DNA of 64,000 bases, taken from the NCBI GenBank assembly GCA_945884695.1, contig CAMCYO010000007.1, positions 1-64,000 on the forward strand. Reading direction: 5' to 3'. Every line of letters begins with the position of its first letter. Positions within the stretch are counted from its first letter, which is position 1. The position numbers and the translations under genes were made by a program. The stretch is from Streptomyces griseus. GTDB lineage: Bacteria > Actinomycetota > Actinomycetes > Nanopelagicales > Nanopelagicaceae. A model generated the notes under the pieces. The model was given only the letters and a program-made list of their open reading frames with translations. It ran no database searches and was not told the origin of the DNA. Positions 45,359 to 54,769 of this stretch are shown piece after piece.

Positions 45359-46627
45359 CTATTTGCCCAATGTTGAAAGGTCATCAGGAATTTCGATACT
45401 TCGTAAATAGCCTGCAGGGTCGGTGAGTTCGTCTTGGGTTGGAAGAATTCCACTCCATACATGATCGCGCGTTTGAATATCTTTTAACCTTCGAAGCTCT
45501 GACCAGAAAGTGCTGGCCTCGCGAGACATGCGAGGTGAGACTTCTAAACCAAATAAAGATGCAAAGAGTTGTTGAGTGGGAGAAGAAGTTGCCCGGCGAC
45601 GGCGCAAGGTTTCTCGCAATGAATTAAGTGCCGGTAGGCGATCACCTGAGGCCAGAGTTACTACATCATCGGCCCAACCATCAATGAGAGCTAGCGCTGT
45701 TTCTAGTTTTGCCAGAGCGCTTCTCTGTTCAACACTTTCATCCGGCGTAAAGAGACCTTGATTGAGTGCGATGGTGAAACTCTCAGGATTGCTTGGATCA
45801 ATTGCACCAGATTCAAAAGCTTCTTGGGCTTGGCTCTGTATTTGTTGAACATTGATGTGAATGCCATTTCCATATTCACCAATAGCCCCACGTAGATAAT
45901 CGATAAGCCAGGGATTGTTATCAAATAGCCGTGCTACGGCCCCTTCACGAAGTGCGTGAAATATACGTACTTGCGAGAGGTCGACTCCGATGTCAGCTCC
46001 CCACTCCTCAATATTTTCTGGCAAGAGTCCAGGACGTGATGGATGTACTAAAGGCAATCCGACATCATGCAAACCAGTAACGCCAGTTGCAAGCGCGCCA
46101 ATACTTTGCCCCAGTTGCGTTGCGAGCAGAGTGCCAATAAATGTTCGCAACATTCCAGCAATTGCCGCTATAGGAGGTGCGCCTTCAGGTAATTCTTGTT
46201 GATCGACCACACTACCCATGGCCTTGGTCAAGCCTGATGCAAGTGGTTCGACTGTGAGTTGCCATCCAGCGATGGTGGCATCAACCCAATCTGCTCGGGT
46301 GTAAATATTTTTTCCATCGGATGAATGTGCAAAATTTGCCGGAAATAGTGTGGCTTCGTTTAGCCACGTATCTGCAATGGCCATTGCTTCTTGAATTTCG
46401 TTAAGATCCTTACTTCCGACGGGATGGAAGCCACGAGCGGTCACAAACTTCTTTGCAATCTCGCGAGCAATATTTTCCGGCAGAGTCAGCTCGGATGCGC
46501 CGCTATTAAATTGGTCTAAGAAACCTGCTGGAGTAATTCCCAATTGAGCAAAAGCTGCTTCAATATTTTTCTTCATCTCTTCAGGATCTTCTGATCCACT
46601 AAATGGAGAGAACCCAAATGGTGCCAT
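45359..46627 (-). CDS. DUF2342 family (zinc-dependent metalloprotease-like) protein
   Basis: 422-residue protein of the DUF2342 family found beside ylbL/UPF0182 genes in actinobacteria. The N-terminus MAPFGFSPFSG...DPEEMKKNIEAAF is typical. Mid-protein ADWVDATIAGWQLTVEPLASGL and GTLLATQLGQSIGALATG are conserved features, followed by RIFHALREGAVARLFDNNPWL near residues 220-240. No HExxH is visible. The helix where many relatives have a histidine after LREAA reads LREGAV here, so peptidase activity is doubtful. It ends near the Gly-Tyr-Leu-Arg block DPAGYLRSIEIPDDLS. The start ATG has GGAGG upstream. It is divergent from the small membrane protein gene. Confidence 0.8.
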   Translation of the reverse strand: MAPFGFSPFSGSEDPEEMKKNIEAAFAQLGITPAGFLDQFNSGASELTLPENIAREIAKKFVTARGFHPVGSKDLNEIQEAMAIADTWLNEATLFPANFAHSSDGKNIYTRADWVDATIAGWQLTVEPLASGLTKAMGSVVDQQELPEGAPPIAAIAGMLRTFIGTLLATQLGQSIGALATGVTGLHDVGLPLVHPSRPGLLPENIEEWGADIGVDLSQVRIFHALREGAVARLFDNNPWLIDYLRGAIGEYGNGIHINVQQIQSQAQEAFESGAIDPSNPESFTIALNQGLFTPDESVEQRSALAKLETALALIDGWADDVVTLASGDRLPALNSLRETLRRRRATSSPTQQLFASLFGLEVSPRMSREASTFWSELRRLKDIQTRDHVWSGILPTQDELTDPAGYLRSIEIPDDLSTLGK

Positions 46628-46714
46628 TGCGATACCTCCTCGACACGAACCCTACCTCTTGTATCTATAACCATTGAGATGATGACTTTCTTCCCGAGGG
46701 ACTACTCTGGGAAC

Positions 46715-46939
46715 ATGTCCAATGCATTCGCGGCTTTAATTTGGTGGGTGGTTCCGCTCACTGCAGTAATTTGCGCTCTGGGATACGTCATCTGGGTTAC
46801 AAAGTTTCAAGCAAAGTTTGAAAATGAGACCACGCGATCTATGGGGCAATTCCAACGATTCCAAAGTACCCTCCGAAATCGTGCAGAATTAGATGCCAAG
46901 GCGGCAATCGAAAAAGAAAAAACAGAACCAAGCGCTTAA
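46715..46939 (+). CDS. Small single-pass membrane protein (hypothetical)
   Basis: 74-residue protein with one membrane helix (about residues 5-30, AALIWWVVPLTAVICALGYVIWV) and a polar, charged, probably helical C-terminus (FENETTRSMGQFQRFQSTLRNRAELDAKAAIEKE). The start is placed at ATG 46715; the frame is open from ATG 46679, which would add MMTFFPRDYSGN before the helix. It is followed after 18 bases by the Lon-domain gene on the same strand, so they may be co-transcribed. I do not recognise the family and give no function. Confidence 0.65.
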   Translation: MSNAFAALIWWVVPLTAVICALGYVIWVTKFQAKFENETTRSMGQFQRFQSTLRNRAELDAKAAIEKEKTEPSA

Positions 46940-46957
46940 CCCGCTTATAATTTTCTC

Positions 46958-47719
46958 ATGCGCTTTTCCGCACTTCCTAGAACTGGATTAGTACTCGTTT
47001 CCTTTTTTCTACTTGCAGCTTTTTTTGCTCCCTTGCCCTATGCAGTGATTCAACCCGGAGACGGAACAGATGTGCTCAAAAAGGTAATAAATATCAAGGG
47101 TGCAGAGGTATTTCCCAGCACAGGGAAATTACTTGTCATGTCAGTTTTAGTGAGTAGCCCAGGTGCTCCGGTCTTTTCAGGCGATGTCATCAGCTCATGG
47201 ATGGATGCAGATTCAATTGTTTTGCCACGGGAATATATTTATCCTCCAAGGATTAAAGCATCCACATTGAAAGCACAAAGTGATGCTGATATGAAAATCT
47301 CACAAGCATCGGCAGTGGCATCTGCTTTTGAATACTTAGGGCTTACCCCTTCAAAAGCACCAAAAGTTTCGATCGCACTTGAAAATACTGGTGGGCCGAG
47401 CGGTGGATTAGTTTTTGCATTGGGAATAATTGAAAAACTCACTCGAGATGATTTACTCAAGGGAAGAGTTGTTGCTGGTACAGGCACTATTGATGGACAT
47501 GGGAATATTGGGGCAATCGGTGGAATAAATGAAAAAATTACCGTAGCTCTACGTTCCGGAGCGAGCATTTTTTTCGCTCCCATGGAAAATTGTGATGAGA
47601 TATACAACACCCCTACCAACGTGAAAATCTATGGAGTTTCAACGCTCAAAGAGGCGGTGTTGGTGCTCCACAATGGAAAGCCCCCGCGCTCATATTGCGC
47701 TTGGCACGCCAATCAGTAA
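46958..47719 (+). CDS. YlbL-like membrane-anchored Lon-domain (S16) protease without PDZ domain
   Basis: 253-residue protein. One N-terminal membrane helix (residues 9-28), then the YlbL-type entry PLPYAVIQPGDGTDVL, and a C-terminal Lon/S16 proteolytic domain. That domain has the serine in NTGGPSGGLVFALGI (Ser148) and the lysine in GAIGGINEKITVALRSGA (Lys193), followed by FFAPMENCDEI. Both catalytic residues are intact. YlbL proteins are usually about 340 residues with a PDZ domain between helix and protease. Here the segment from ISQASAVASAFEYLG runs within 20 residues straight into the Lon domain, so PDZ is absent. It sits before the UPF0182 gene as in mycobacteria. The start is ATG 46958. 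Confidence 0.85.
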   Translation: MRFSALPRTGLVLVSFFLLAAFFAPLPYAVIQPGDGTDVLKKVINIKGAEVFPSTGKLLVMSVLVSSPGAPVFSGDVISSWMDADSIVLPREYIYPPRIKASTLKAQSDADMKISQASAVASAFEYLGLTPSKAPKVSIALENTGGPSGGLVFALGIIEKLTRDDLLKGRVVAGTGTIDGHGNIGAIGGINEKITVALRSGASIFFAPMENCDEIYNTPTNVKIYGVSTLKEAVLVLHNGKPPRSYCAWHANQ

Positions 47720-47728
47720 TCTTGCCCC

Positions 47729-50569
47729 ATGAGTTTTAATAGCCAACCAAAGTTGCCCAATCCTCGTAGTCCATTTCTGATCACCGTTGTAGTAATTGCG
47801 GTGGCCCTGGTGGGACTTGTCTCACTCAGCGGTTTTTACGCAGATTGGCTCTGGTTCAGCTCAGTAGATTTCACTTCTGTTTGGAAAACAATACTGTCAA
47901 CAAAGGCAGTGCTCTTCGTTGCCTTTGGTCTTGTGACTTCAACGATTATTTTGCTCAACGTCATTATCGCCTTTAAGCGACGCCCACTTTATGTTCCAAT
48001 GAATATTGAGGCCGATAATCTTGAACGCTATCGCGCACAAGTTGAACCAATTCGTAAATTTGTACTTACGGGGCTCGCGTTGGTTCTTTTCTATTTTTCT
48101 GGTTCTGCCGGATCACTACTATGGAGTTCATGGTTGATGTTCGGCAACGCAACTTCGTTTGGAGTTAAAGACCCCCAATTCGGAATGGATATCTCTTTCT
48201 TTGCATTTAAGTTGCCGTTTTATCAATCTATACTTGAGTGGGCAATCTCAACGGTAATAATTTCACTCATTGCTTCCATAGTCGTCCATTACCTGTATGG
48301 AGGAATACGTTTACAAGTTCGTGAAGATCGCACTACGGTTTCTGCACGAGTACAACTTTCCGTTTTACTAGGAATAATTGTTCTACTTAAGGCAGCGGCA
48401 TATTGGTTTGATCGTTATCACTTAGCATTAAATGATGGAAAACTTCTCACTGGCCTTACCTATACAGATGTCAATGCAGTCCTACCAGCGAAAGCAATTC
48501 TTGCCGGTATTGCAGTCATTTGCTCTCTGCTATTTTTTGCAAATATTATTCGACGTTCTTGGGTCTTGCCTTCGGCTGGAATTGCACTCCTTGTTATCTC
48601 TTCTGTCCTAATTGCCGGTGTATATCCAGGAGTGATTCAACAATTCCAAGTAAAGCCAAGCGAGTCCTCTAAGGAAGCGCCTTTTATTCAAAAAAATATT
48701 GATGCAACTCGCGCTGCGTATGGTTTAACAGGTGTAAAGGTCAACGACTATCAAGCAACAATTTCAACTTCAGCGGGGCAACTTTCTAAAGATGCGCCAA
48801 CAATTTCAAACATTCGCTTGATGGACCCCAATGTTATTTCTTCAACTTTCCGTCAACTTCAGCAGATTAAGCCGTATTACACATTCCCAGCATCCCTAGA
48901 TATCGACCGGTATAAAGTAAACGGCATTGAAAGAGATGTTGTCGTTGCAGTGCGCGAACTCAATATTGCAGGAAACCCAAGTCGTAACTGGATTAACGAT
49001 CACCTGGTTTACACGCACGGATTTGGATTTGTTGCCGCTCTTGGAAATGCGCGAGATGCTGATGGAAAACCATCATTCATCGTTGGTGACCTACCTCCAA
49101 CTAAGGGCCTTGGAACATTTGAGCCACGTGTGTACTTCGGTGAGAATGTTCCTGATTATTCAATCATTGGTGGAAAGACGGCAAATGCACCAGTTGAATT
49201 TGATTATCCAGATGATGCATCGTCAAATGGACAGAAGAATGTTACTTACACCGGTAAGGGTGGCGTCCCAATGGGATCACTCTTTAATCGCCTTGTATTT
49301 GCAATCAAATATCAAGAACAACGCATTGTCTTATCGAGCCTTATCAATGCTAATTCAAAGATCTTGTTCGAACGCAACCCTCGCGAGCGGGTTGCAAAAG
49401 TTGCGCCATGGCTCACTCTTGATGGCGATCCATATCCAGCACTTGTTGATGGAAAAATTATCTGGATCATCGATGGATACACCACAAGTGCGGGTTATCC
49501 ATATTCAAAGAAGACAACTCTTTCTAGTGCCACATCGGACGCATTAACGACTAATTCGGCATCAATTACTGCGCAGTCAAATGCTTCTATTAACTACATA
49601 CGTAACTCGGTAAAGGCCACTGTTGACGCCTATGACGGCACAGTTACTTTGTATCAATGGGACACAAAAGATCCAGTACTTGCCACATGGGCCAAGGCTT
49701 TTCCCAACACAATCAAGCCCAAGAAAGATATTTCGGCTTCTTTGCTTGAACATATCCGCTATCCAGAAGATCTATTCCGTGTGCAAAGAGAAATTTTGAG
49801 CGCTTACCATGTTCAAACTGCAAGTGCGTTTTATGGCGGACAAGATTTTTGGCGCGTACCACGTGACCCATCAACATTTGGTGCAAACGCAGCTGCGCAA
49901 CCACCGTATTACCTATCACTCCAAATGCCAGGTGCCACTAAGTCATCATTTTCATTAACAACGCCATTTGTTCCTCGTGGTGGGCGTGAAAACTTATCGG
50001 CATTTGCGGTTGTCAATTCTGAACCAGGACCTGACTACGGCCAGATTACCGTTCTGCAATTACCCCGAAGCACAAACATTGCTGGACCTTCACAAGTGGC
50101 TTCAAACTTTGAAGCAAAACCAGAGGTAGCTAATTCACTTTCCTTATTGCGCCAAGGTGGTTCTGATGTAGTACTTGGCAACCTATTGACACTTCCTGTT
50201 GGCGGCGGACTTCTTTATGTGCAACCCGTTTATGTAAGAGCTACTGCAAATACTGCTTCGTATCCATTGCTGCAAAAAGTTCTTGTTTCATTCGGTGATC
50301 AAATCGGATATGACGACAACTTAAAGGGTGCACTTGATCAAGTCTTTGGTGGAAATTCCGGAACAACTGCAACAGGTGGGGTTTCGACTTCAACTGCGAC
50401 AACGGGAACCAAAACTGCAGATTTGGCATCTGCACTTCAAAGTGCAAAGCAAGCGATTATTGATGGACAAGCAGCACTTGCAAAAGGTGACTTCACTGCA
50501 TTTGGCCGCGCACAAGATCGTTTGAAGTCAGCTGTTAACGCTGCGATTGCAGCCCAAGCACGTAAGTAA
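47729..50569 (+). CDS. UPF0182 family large membrane protein
   Basis: 946-residue protein of the UPF0182 family. The N-terminal 320 residues contain seven hydrophobic segments (first VVVIAVALVGLVSLSGFYADWLW). They are followed by a large extracytoplasmic domain with family blocks NIDATRAAYGLTGVK, WINDHLVYTHGFGFV, YFGENVPDYSIIGG and RPVYVRATANTASYPLL-like QPVYVRATANTASYP. The C-terminus has a Thr/Ser-rich linker (residues 875-900) and a helical tail. The function is unknown; an envelope role is likely. It follows the YlbL-like gene by nine bases, a pairing conserved in actinobacteria. Confidence 0.93.
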   Translation: MSFNSQPKLPNPRSPFLITVVVIAVALVGLVSLSGFYADWLWFSSVDFTSVWKTILSTKAVLFVAFGLVTSTIILLNVIIAFKRRPLYVPMNIEADNLERYRAQVEPIRKFVLTGLALVLFYFSGSAGSLLWSSWLMFGNATSFGVKDPQFGMDISFFAFKLPFYQSILEWAISTVIISLIASIVVHYLYGGIRLQVREDRTTVSARVQLSVLLGIIVLLKAAAYWFDRYHLALNDGKLLTGLTYTDVNAVLPAKAILAGIAVICSLLFFANIIRRSWVLPSAGIALLVISSVLIAGVYPGVIQQFQVKPSESSKEAPFIQKNIDATRAAYGLTGVKVNDYQATISTSAGQLSKDAPTISNIRLMDPNVISSTFRQLQQIKPYYTFPASLDIDRYKVNGIERDVVVAVRELNIAGNPSRNWINDHLVYTHGFGFVAALGNARDADGKPSFIVGDLPPTKGLGTFEPRVYFGENVPDYSIIGGKTANAPVEFDYPDDASSNGQKNVTYTGKGGVPMGSLFNRLVFAIKYQEQRIVLSSLINANSKILFERNPRERVAKVAPWLTLDGDPYPALVDGKIIWIIDGYTTSAGYPYSKKTTLSSATSDALTTNSASITAQSNASINYIRNSVKATVDAYDGTVTLYQWDTKDPVLATWAKAFPNTIKPKKDISASLLEHIRYPEDLFRVQREILSAYHVQTASAFYGGQDFWRVPRDPSTFGANAAAQPPYYLSLQMPGATKSSFSLTTPFVPRGGRENLSAFAVVNSEPGPDYGQITVLQLPRSTNIAGPSQVASNFEAKPEVANSLSLLRQGGSDVVLGNLLTLPVGGGLLYVQPVYVRATANTASYPLLQKVLVSFGDQIGYDDNLKGALDQVFGGNSGTTATGGVSTSTATTGTKTADLASALQSAKQAIIDGQAALAKGDFTAFGRAQDRLKSAVNAAIAAQARK

Positions 50570-50580
50570 TTTCTTACGAT

Positions 50581-50609
50581 TTGATAGATGCATGGTTGGC
50601 ATCTACTAT
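50581..50609 (+). promoter_or_regulatory. Promoter of initiator tRNA-Met
   Basis: TTGATA (50581-50586), 17-base spacer, TACTAT (50604-50609), placing the start of transcription about six bases before the mature tRNA at 50622. A seven-pair hairpin TAGATGC / GCATCTA (50585-50591 with 50599-50605) overlaps it and may instead end the UPF0182 transcript. Confidence 0.55.
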
Positions 50610-50621
50610 TGCGCTTACCGA

Positions 50622-50697
<76 letters not shown>

Positions 50698-50720
50698 TAG
50701 TAAGTATTGAAAACGAAAAG

Positions 50721-52973
50721 CTATTTAATTCGTAGCGAATTCGCGACGACAAACAAACTCGAAAGAGCCATCGCGCCAGCTGCATACATGGGGCTCAATA
50801 GGCCCAGCGCTGCAATAGGTAGCCCAGCAACATTGTATGCAAAAGCCCACGCAAGATTTCCCCGAATAACGCGAAGAGTTTTCTTTGATAACCAAAGTGC
50901 ATCTATTACTCCATGGAGATCAGGCTTCATGAGAGTTATATCGGCAGCAGCAATGGCAGTGTCCGTACCGGTTCCCATTGCAATACTTAAGTCAGAAGTT
51001 GCAAGACCAGCAGCATCATTAATTCCATCGCCCACCATCAATACCTTGTGACCTTGACCCTGGAGTAATTTAACGTGATTAACTTTGTCCTGAGGAAGTG
51101 CTCCTGCAACAACATGGTCTGGTGCAATTCCAACGTGCAACGCAACTGCAAGGCAGACTTCGACACTATCACCTGAAACCAACCAAGGCTCAATACCGAG
51201 TTCTTTAAACTTACGAATAGTTTGTTCTGCATCGGCTTTAATGCGATCACCAACAGCAAATACCGCAACTGCAACACCATCCCAAGCAAGTACTGCAACG
51301 GTGTGGCCCTGACTCTGTGCATGGGAAATTGCATCTGCAATGCGTGGATGAAATGGAGTACTGCTATGAGCCACGGCGATAGGTGAACCCACTAGTACAA
51401 CGGGTGAATTCGTTCCCAAATTCACTCGTCCCGCTGCTCCTGCACCAGGTGTTACAGAGAATTCAGTGACCGTTGTTGGTTTGATTCCTTGGCTACTAAT
51501 AAAACTAGCAACAGCACCTGCAACAGGATGATCTGTTTGGGATTCAATTGATAGAGCCGATGAGAGGATAATAGGTTCGCGCAAAAGCTCTGAATATTTG
51601 GAACCAAGAGGTGCTCCTGCTTCAACCACAATGGTGGCGTTTTGAACTGACATTGTTCCGTCAGTGAGTGTTCCAGTTTTATCAAGGATGACTGAATCGA
51701 CTTTTCGCGCCAGTTCTAAAACTCGAGGTTGTGCAATAACGATGCCACGTTGGGCTCCTCGTCCTGAGGCAACTAAGAGTGCAACGGGAGTTGCTAATCC
51801 AAGCGCGCATGGGCAAGCGATAACTAATACTGCAATGGCAGATGAAATCGAAAGTGTCAGAGAGTGCTCGGTATATCTCCATGCGAAGAAAGTTCCGATT
51901 GCAAGGAGAGTAACAATTGGAACAAATACTGCTGCAATGCGATCGGCTAAACGTTGAATAGGCGCCTTCGTTCCTTGAGCGCTAATTACCATTGCAGTTA
52001 TGCGAGCTAATTCAGTATCAGAACCGATACGAGTTGCTCGAATTACCAGGCGACCATTTCGGTTAAGAGATGAGCCAATTACCAGTGAACCAACTGCGAC
52101 ATCAATCGGCATGGATTCACCCGTCAGCATGGAATTATCAACTGCACTTGCTCCTGAAATTACGATTCCATCCGTTGCAATACGCTCGCCAGGTTTTGCA
52201 ATGAATTCATCGCCAACCTCTAAATGGGCAATTGGGATTAAGACAATTTCTCCATTGCGGAGTACAGATACCTCTTTAGTCCCAAGTGCCAATAGCGTTG
52301 ATAGCGCACTACTTGCACGCTTCTTTGCGCGGGATTCTAAGAATCGGCCAGCGATAACAAAAGTTATAACCGTTGCAGAAACTTCAGCATAAACATCTCC
52401 GGCGCCAGCGCTGTTTGCATAGATTGACCAACCAAATGCACTCAATGAGCCTAAAGTAATAAGTGTGTCCATCGTTGGGTGGGCAATGTTTCGAATGGCT
52501 GCTCGATGTATAGGTAGTGCAATAAATAGAACAACTGGCGCGCTAAGTCCAATTATCAACCAAGAACTTGCTGAATATAAAGGGTGTGCAAGATTAAAAT
52601 TATCGAGTTGTCCCAAGATCCAAGCGTCAATTAAATGGTGCCAACTCATATTCATTGAAATAGCTAGGACGGGTGCTGTAAAAAAAACTGACATAAAGAG
52701 CGCCCAAGCTGATTTCTTACTGTGTAATGCCACCTGGCTTGTATCGGAAATCTCGCGCGCCGTGTACCCCGCGGATTTGATTGCGCCGATGAGTTCCTTA
52801 GAGTTCATTTCTGCTGGAACCATGACATGTGCTGTTTCTGTTGCAAAATTTACTGTCGCTGTTACGCCGGGTAATTCGTTCAAAGCTCTTTCGATAGATG
52901 CAACACAAGAGGAACAAGTCATGCCTTCTATTCGTAGTGTAAGTGGCTCTAGAGCGCTGGAATTATTTCCCAT
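50721..52973 (-). CDS. copA: Copper-translocating P1B-type ATPase
   Basis: 750-residue heavy-metal ATPase, probably exporting Cu(I). N-terminal metal-binding domain with GMTCSSC (C20, C23), eight membrane helices, actuator TGES (MLTGESMPID), transmembrane CPC motif VIACPCALGLATPVALL, phosphorylation site DKTGTLTDG, and hinge MVGDGINDAAGLATSDL (the usual DAP reads DAA here). Cu(I) is inferred from CPC and the CxxC domain. The gene overlaps hisN by 11 bases. No copper chaperone or copper regulator is adjacent; the CsoR-family gene elsewhere in the window has the CstR-like ligand set. Confidence 0.93.
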   Translation of the reverse strand: MGNNSSALEPLTLRIEGMTCSSCVASIERALNELPGVTATVNFATETAHVMVPAEMNSKELIGAIKSAGYTAREISDTSQVALHSKKSAWALFMSVFFTAPVLAISMNMSWHHLIDAWILGQLDNFNLAHPLYSASSWLIIGLSAPVVLFIALPIHRAAIRNIAHPTMDTLITLGSLSAFGWSIYANSAGAGDVYAEVSATVITFVIAGRFLESRAKKRASSALSTLLALGTKEVSVLRNGEIVLIPIAHLEVGDEFIAKPGERIATDGIVISGASAVDNSMLTGESMPIDVAVGSLVIGSSLNRNGRLVIRATRIGSDTELARITAMVISAQGTKAPIQRLADRIAAVFVPIVTLLAIGTFFAWRYTEHSLTLSISSAIAVLVIACPCALGLATPVALLVASGRGAQRGIVIAQPRVLELARKVDSVILDKTGTLTDGTMSVQNATIVVEAGAPLGSKYSELLREPIILSSALSIESQTDHPVAGAVASFISSQGIKPTTVTEFSVTPGAGAAGRVNLGTNSPVVLVGSPIAVAHSSTPFHPRIADAISHAQSQGHTVAVLAWDGVAVAVFAVGDRIKADAEQTIRKFKELGIEPWLVSGDSVEVCLAVALHVGIAPDHVVAGALPQDKVNHVKLLQGQGHKVLMVGDGINDAAGLATSDLSIAMGTGTDTAIAAADITLMKPDLHGVIDALWLSKKTLRVIRGNLAWAFAYNVAGLPIAALGLLSPMYAAGAMALSSLFVVANSLRIK

Positions 52974-53751
52974 TGAGAAGTTTCACCACCTTTTCATGAA
53001 GTAATCCATTAGTAGAAAGTCCACTTCGGTGGTGTGGACCTATCTCTCCCGTAATTGCTCCAAAGGCTCCGCCGGCTTCACGAACAATCACATCGAGGGC
53101 AGCCATATCCCAAAGTGCTAATGAAGGTTCTGCTGCGATATCTATCGCGCCTTCGGCAACAAGCACATGTGACCAAAAATCACCTAGCCCGCGTGAGCGC
53201 CAACATGAATCTACGAGTGAAGTAAAAGCGGGGCGTTTTTCATTCCAGCCTACAAAATCCGAATAAGCAATAGATGCATCTTTAATTTCGGAAACTTTTG
53301 ATACGTGAATTTTTCTTTTTGCGCCACCATTGAATGAAACAAAAGCGCCAAGTCCTTTACCTGCGTGCCAGCGGCGTGAAAGAGCGGGGGCACTTGCTAC
53401 TCCAACAACTACTTCTCCATTTTCAACTAGCGCAATAAGAGTGGCCCAAGTTGGTACACCTCTCATGAAGTTCTTCGTGCCATCTATTGGATCGACAACC
53501 CAATAGCGATTTTTTCCTTCTGCGTTATCACCGAATTCTTCGCCTACGAGTCCATCATTTGCTCTCTTATCTGAGAGAATTTTCCTTATTGCAGTCTCGG
53601 TAGCACGATCAGCATCAGTTACGGGAGTGTTATCGGGCTTGGTGGTTATAACTAAATCTTCTGCCAGATAGCGCGCAGTTGTTATGAGGTCTGCAGCATC
53701 TGCAAGAACTAGCGCAAGAGCTAGATCTTCTGAATACTTGTTAGCTTCCAT
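52963..53751 (-). CDS. hisN: Histidinol-phosphatase, inositol-monophosphatase family
   Basis: 262-residue lithium-sensitive phosphatase-fold enzyme. Metal-binding motifs are GLVGEEFG near residues 66-73, WVVDPIDGTKNFMRGVPTW near residues 83-101, and LALWDMAALDVIVREAGG near residues 207-224. The sequence is nearer to actinobacterial HisN (histidinol phosphate to histidinol) than to inositol monophosphatases, but other small phosphate esters are possible. The position just after rsgA (12-base gap) and aroA on the same strand matches the usual actinobacterial arrangement. Confidence 0.86.
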   Translation of the reverse strand: MEANKYSEDLALALVLADAADLITTARYLAEDLVITTKPDNTPVTDADRATETAIRKILSDKRANDGLVGEEFGDNAEGKNRYWVVDPIDGTKNFMRGVPTWATLIALVENGEVVVGVASAPALSRRWHAGKGLGAFVSFNGGAKRKIHVSKVSEIKDASIAYSDFVGWNEKRPAFTSLVDSCWRSRGLGDFWSHVLVAEGAIDIAAEPSLALWDMAALDVIVREAGGAFGAITGEIGPHHRSGLSTNGLLHEKVVKLLNGK

Positions 53752-53763
53752 TTGATTCCAAGC

Positions 53764-54759
53764 CTAGTCCAGCTTGATATCTAGCAAACTGCGAAGACTT
53801 TGGATTCGAGCTTGTCGTTTGGGATTTATAACACCTTTTGGCGCTGACCATTGCTCGAGGGCACAGTTCATTTCATTGTGAGAGCAGTTGGGCATACATT
53901 GAGCAATCACATCTTTAAGGTCACCGAAGGAGGCGATAATCCGATTCGGGTCAATATGTGCAAGTCCAAATGCACGAATACCTGGGGTATCAATAATCCA
54001 ACCATCGCTAAGTTTGAGATGTGGAGAAAGCGGAAGCGCAATTGCACTCGATGATGTGTGACGGCCTCGTCCGGTTACTTCATTAACTTCACCAATAACC
54101 CTTTGAGCATGCGGAAGTAGCGCATTAATAAGTGTCGATTTACCAACACCTGAATGCCCAACTAGCACTGAAATTTTTCCTGCTAAAAGTGAATGCAATT
54201 GTGTTAAGGATGCGCCTTTGTGTGTAGTTAAGACTTGAATATCCAAATTCTTATATTCATCTAGAAATATCGGCGGTTCATTCAGATCTGTCTTTGTCAC
54301 CAAGATAATTGGTGTGATCGCTTCACTGAAGGCACTGACTAGAAAGCGATCGATAAGACCTCTACGTGGTTCAGGATTTGCGGATGCAACAACAATGACC
54401 AACTGATCAATATTGGCAACGATTATACGTTCAACTTTTGCATCATCATCAACAGTTCGAGTCAAAGAATTCTTACGTTCTTGAACAGAAACTATTCGTG
54501 CAAGCGTTCCAACAGTTCCCGAGGCATCACCAACAATTGAAACATTGTCGCCGACGACAACTGATTTTGGTCCTAATTCACGGGCTCTCATCGCCGTCAC
54601 AATCACACCTGCATCTGTTATGCATGTAGTTCGACCACGATCTACAGTTGTAACAAGTGCGGTTATGGCATCTGCATGGCTAGGACGGTCTTTACTTCTA
54701 GGACGCGTACTTCTGGGTGGGCGAACTTTGACATCAGATTCATCAAATTGGCGCGCCAT
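53764..54759 (-). CDS. rsgA: Ribosome small-subunit-dependent GTPase RsgA (YjeQ)
   Basis: 331-residue circularly permuted GTPase for 30S maturation. N-terminal OB domain (TCITDAGVIVTAMRARELG), G4 VTKTDLNEP, G5, then G1 VLVGHSGVGKSTLINALLP and G3 IIDTPGIRAFGL, and a C-terminal zinc finger with CMPNCSHNEMNC. The start is placed at ATG 54759 (MARQFDESDVKVRPP), which matches the actinobacterial N-terminus; ATG 54762 is adjacent. The frame stays open to 54957 but that part lies within aroA. It lies 10 bases downstream of aroA in the same operon. Confidence 0.93.
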   Translation of the reverse strand: MARQFDESDVKVRPPRSTRPRSKDRPSHADAITALVTTVDRGRTTCITDAGVIVTAMRARELGPKSVVVGDNVSIVGDASGTVGTLARIVSVQERKNSLTRTVDDDAKVERIIVANIDQLVIVVASANPEPRRGLIDRFLVSAFSEAITPIILVTKTDLNEPPIFLDEYKNLDIQVLTTHKGASLTQLHSLLAGKISVLVGHSGVGKSTLINALLPHAQRVIGEVNEVTGRGRHTSSSAIALPLSPHLKLSDGWIIDTPGIRAFGLAHIDPNRIIASFGDLKDVIAQCMPNCSHNEMNCALEQWSAPKGVINPKRQARIQSLRSLLDIKLD

Positions 54760-54769
54760 CATCACAAAC

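Noticed and set aside
50585..50605. Seven-pair hairpin as a strong terminator of the UPF0182 gene
   Set aside because: No T-run follows, and the same bases form a good promoter for tRNA-fMet; left as an alternative in the promoter entry.
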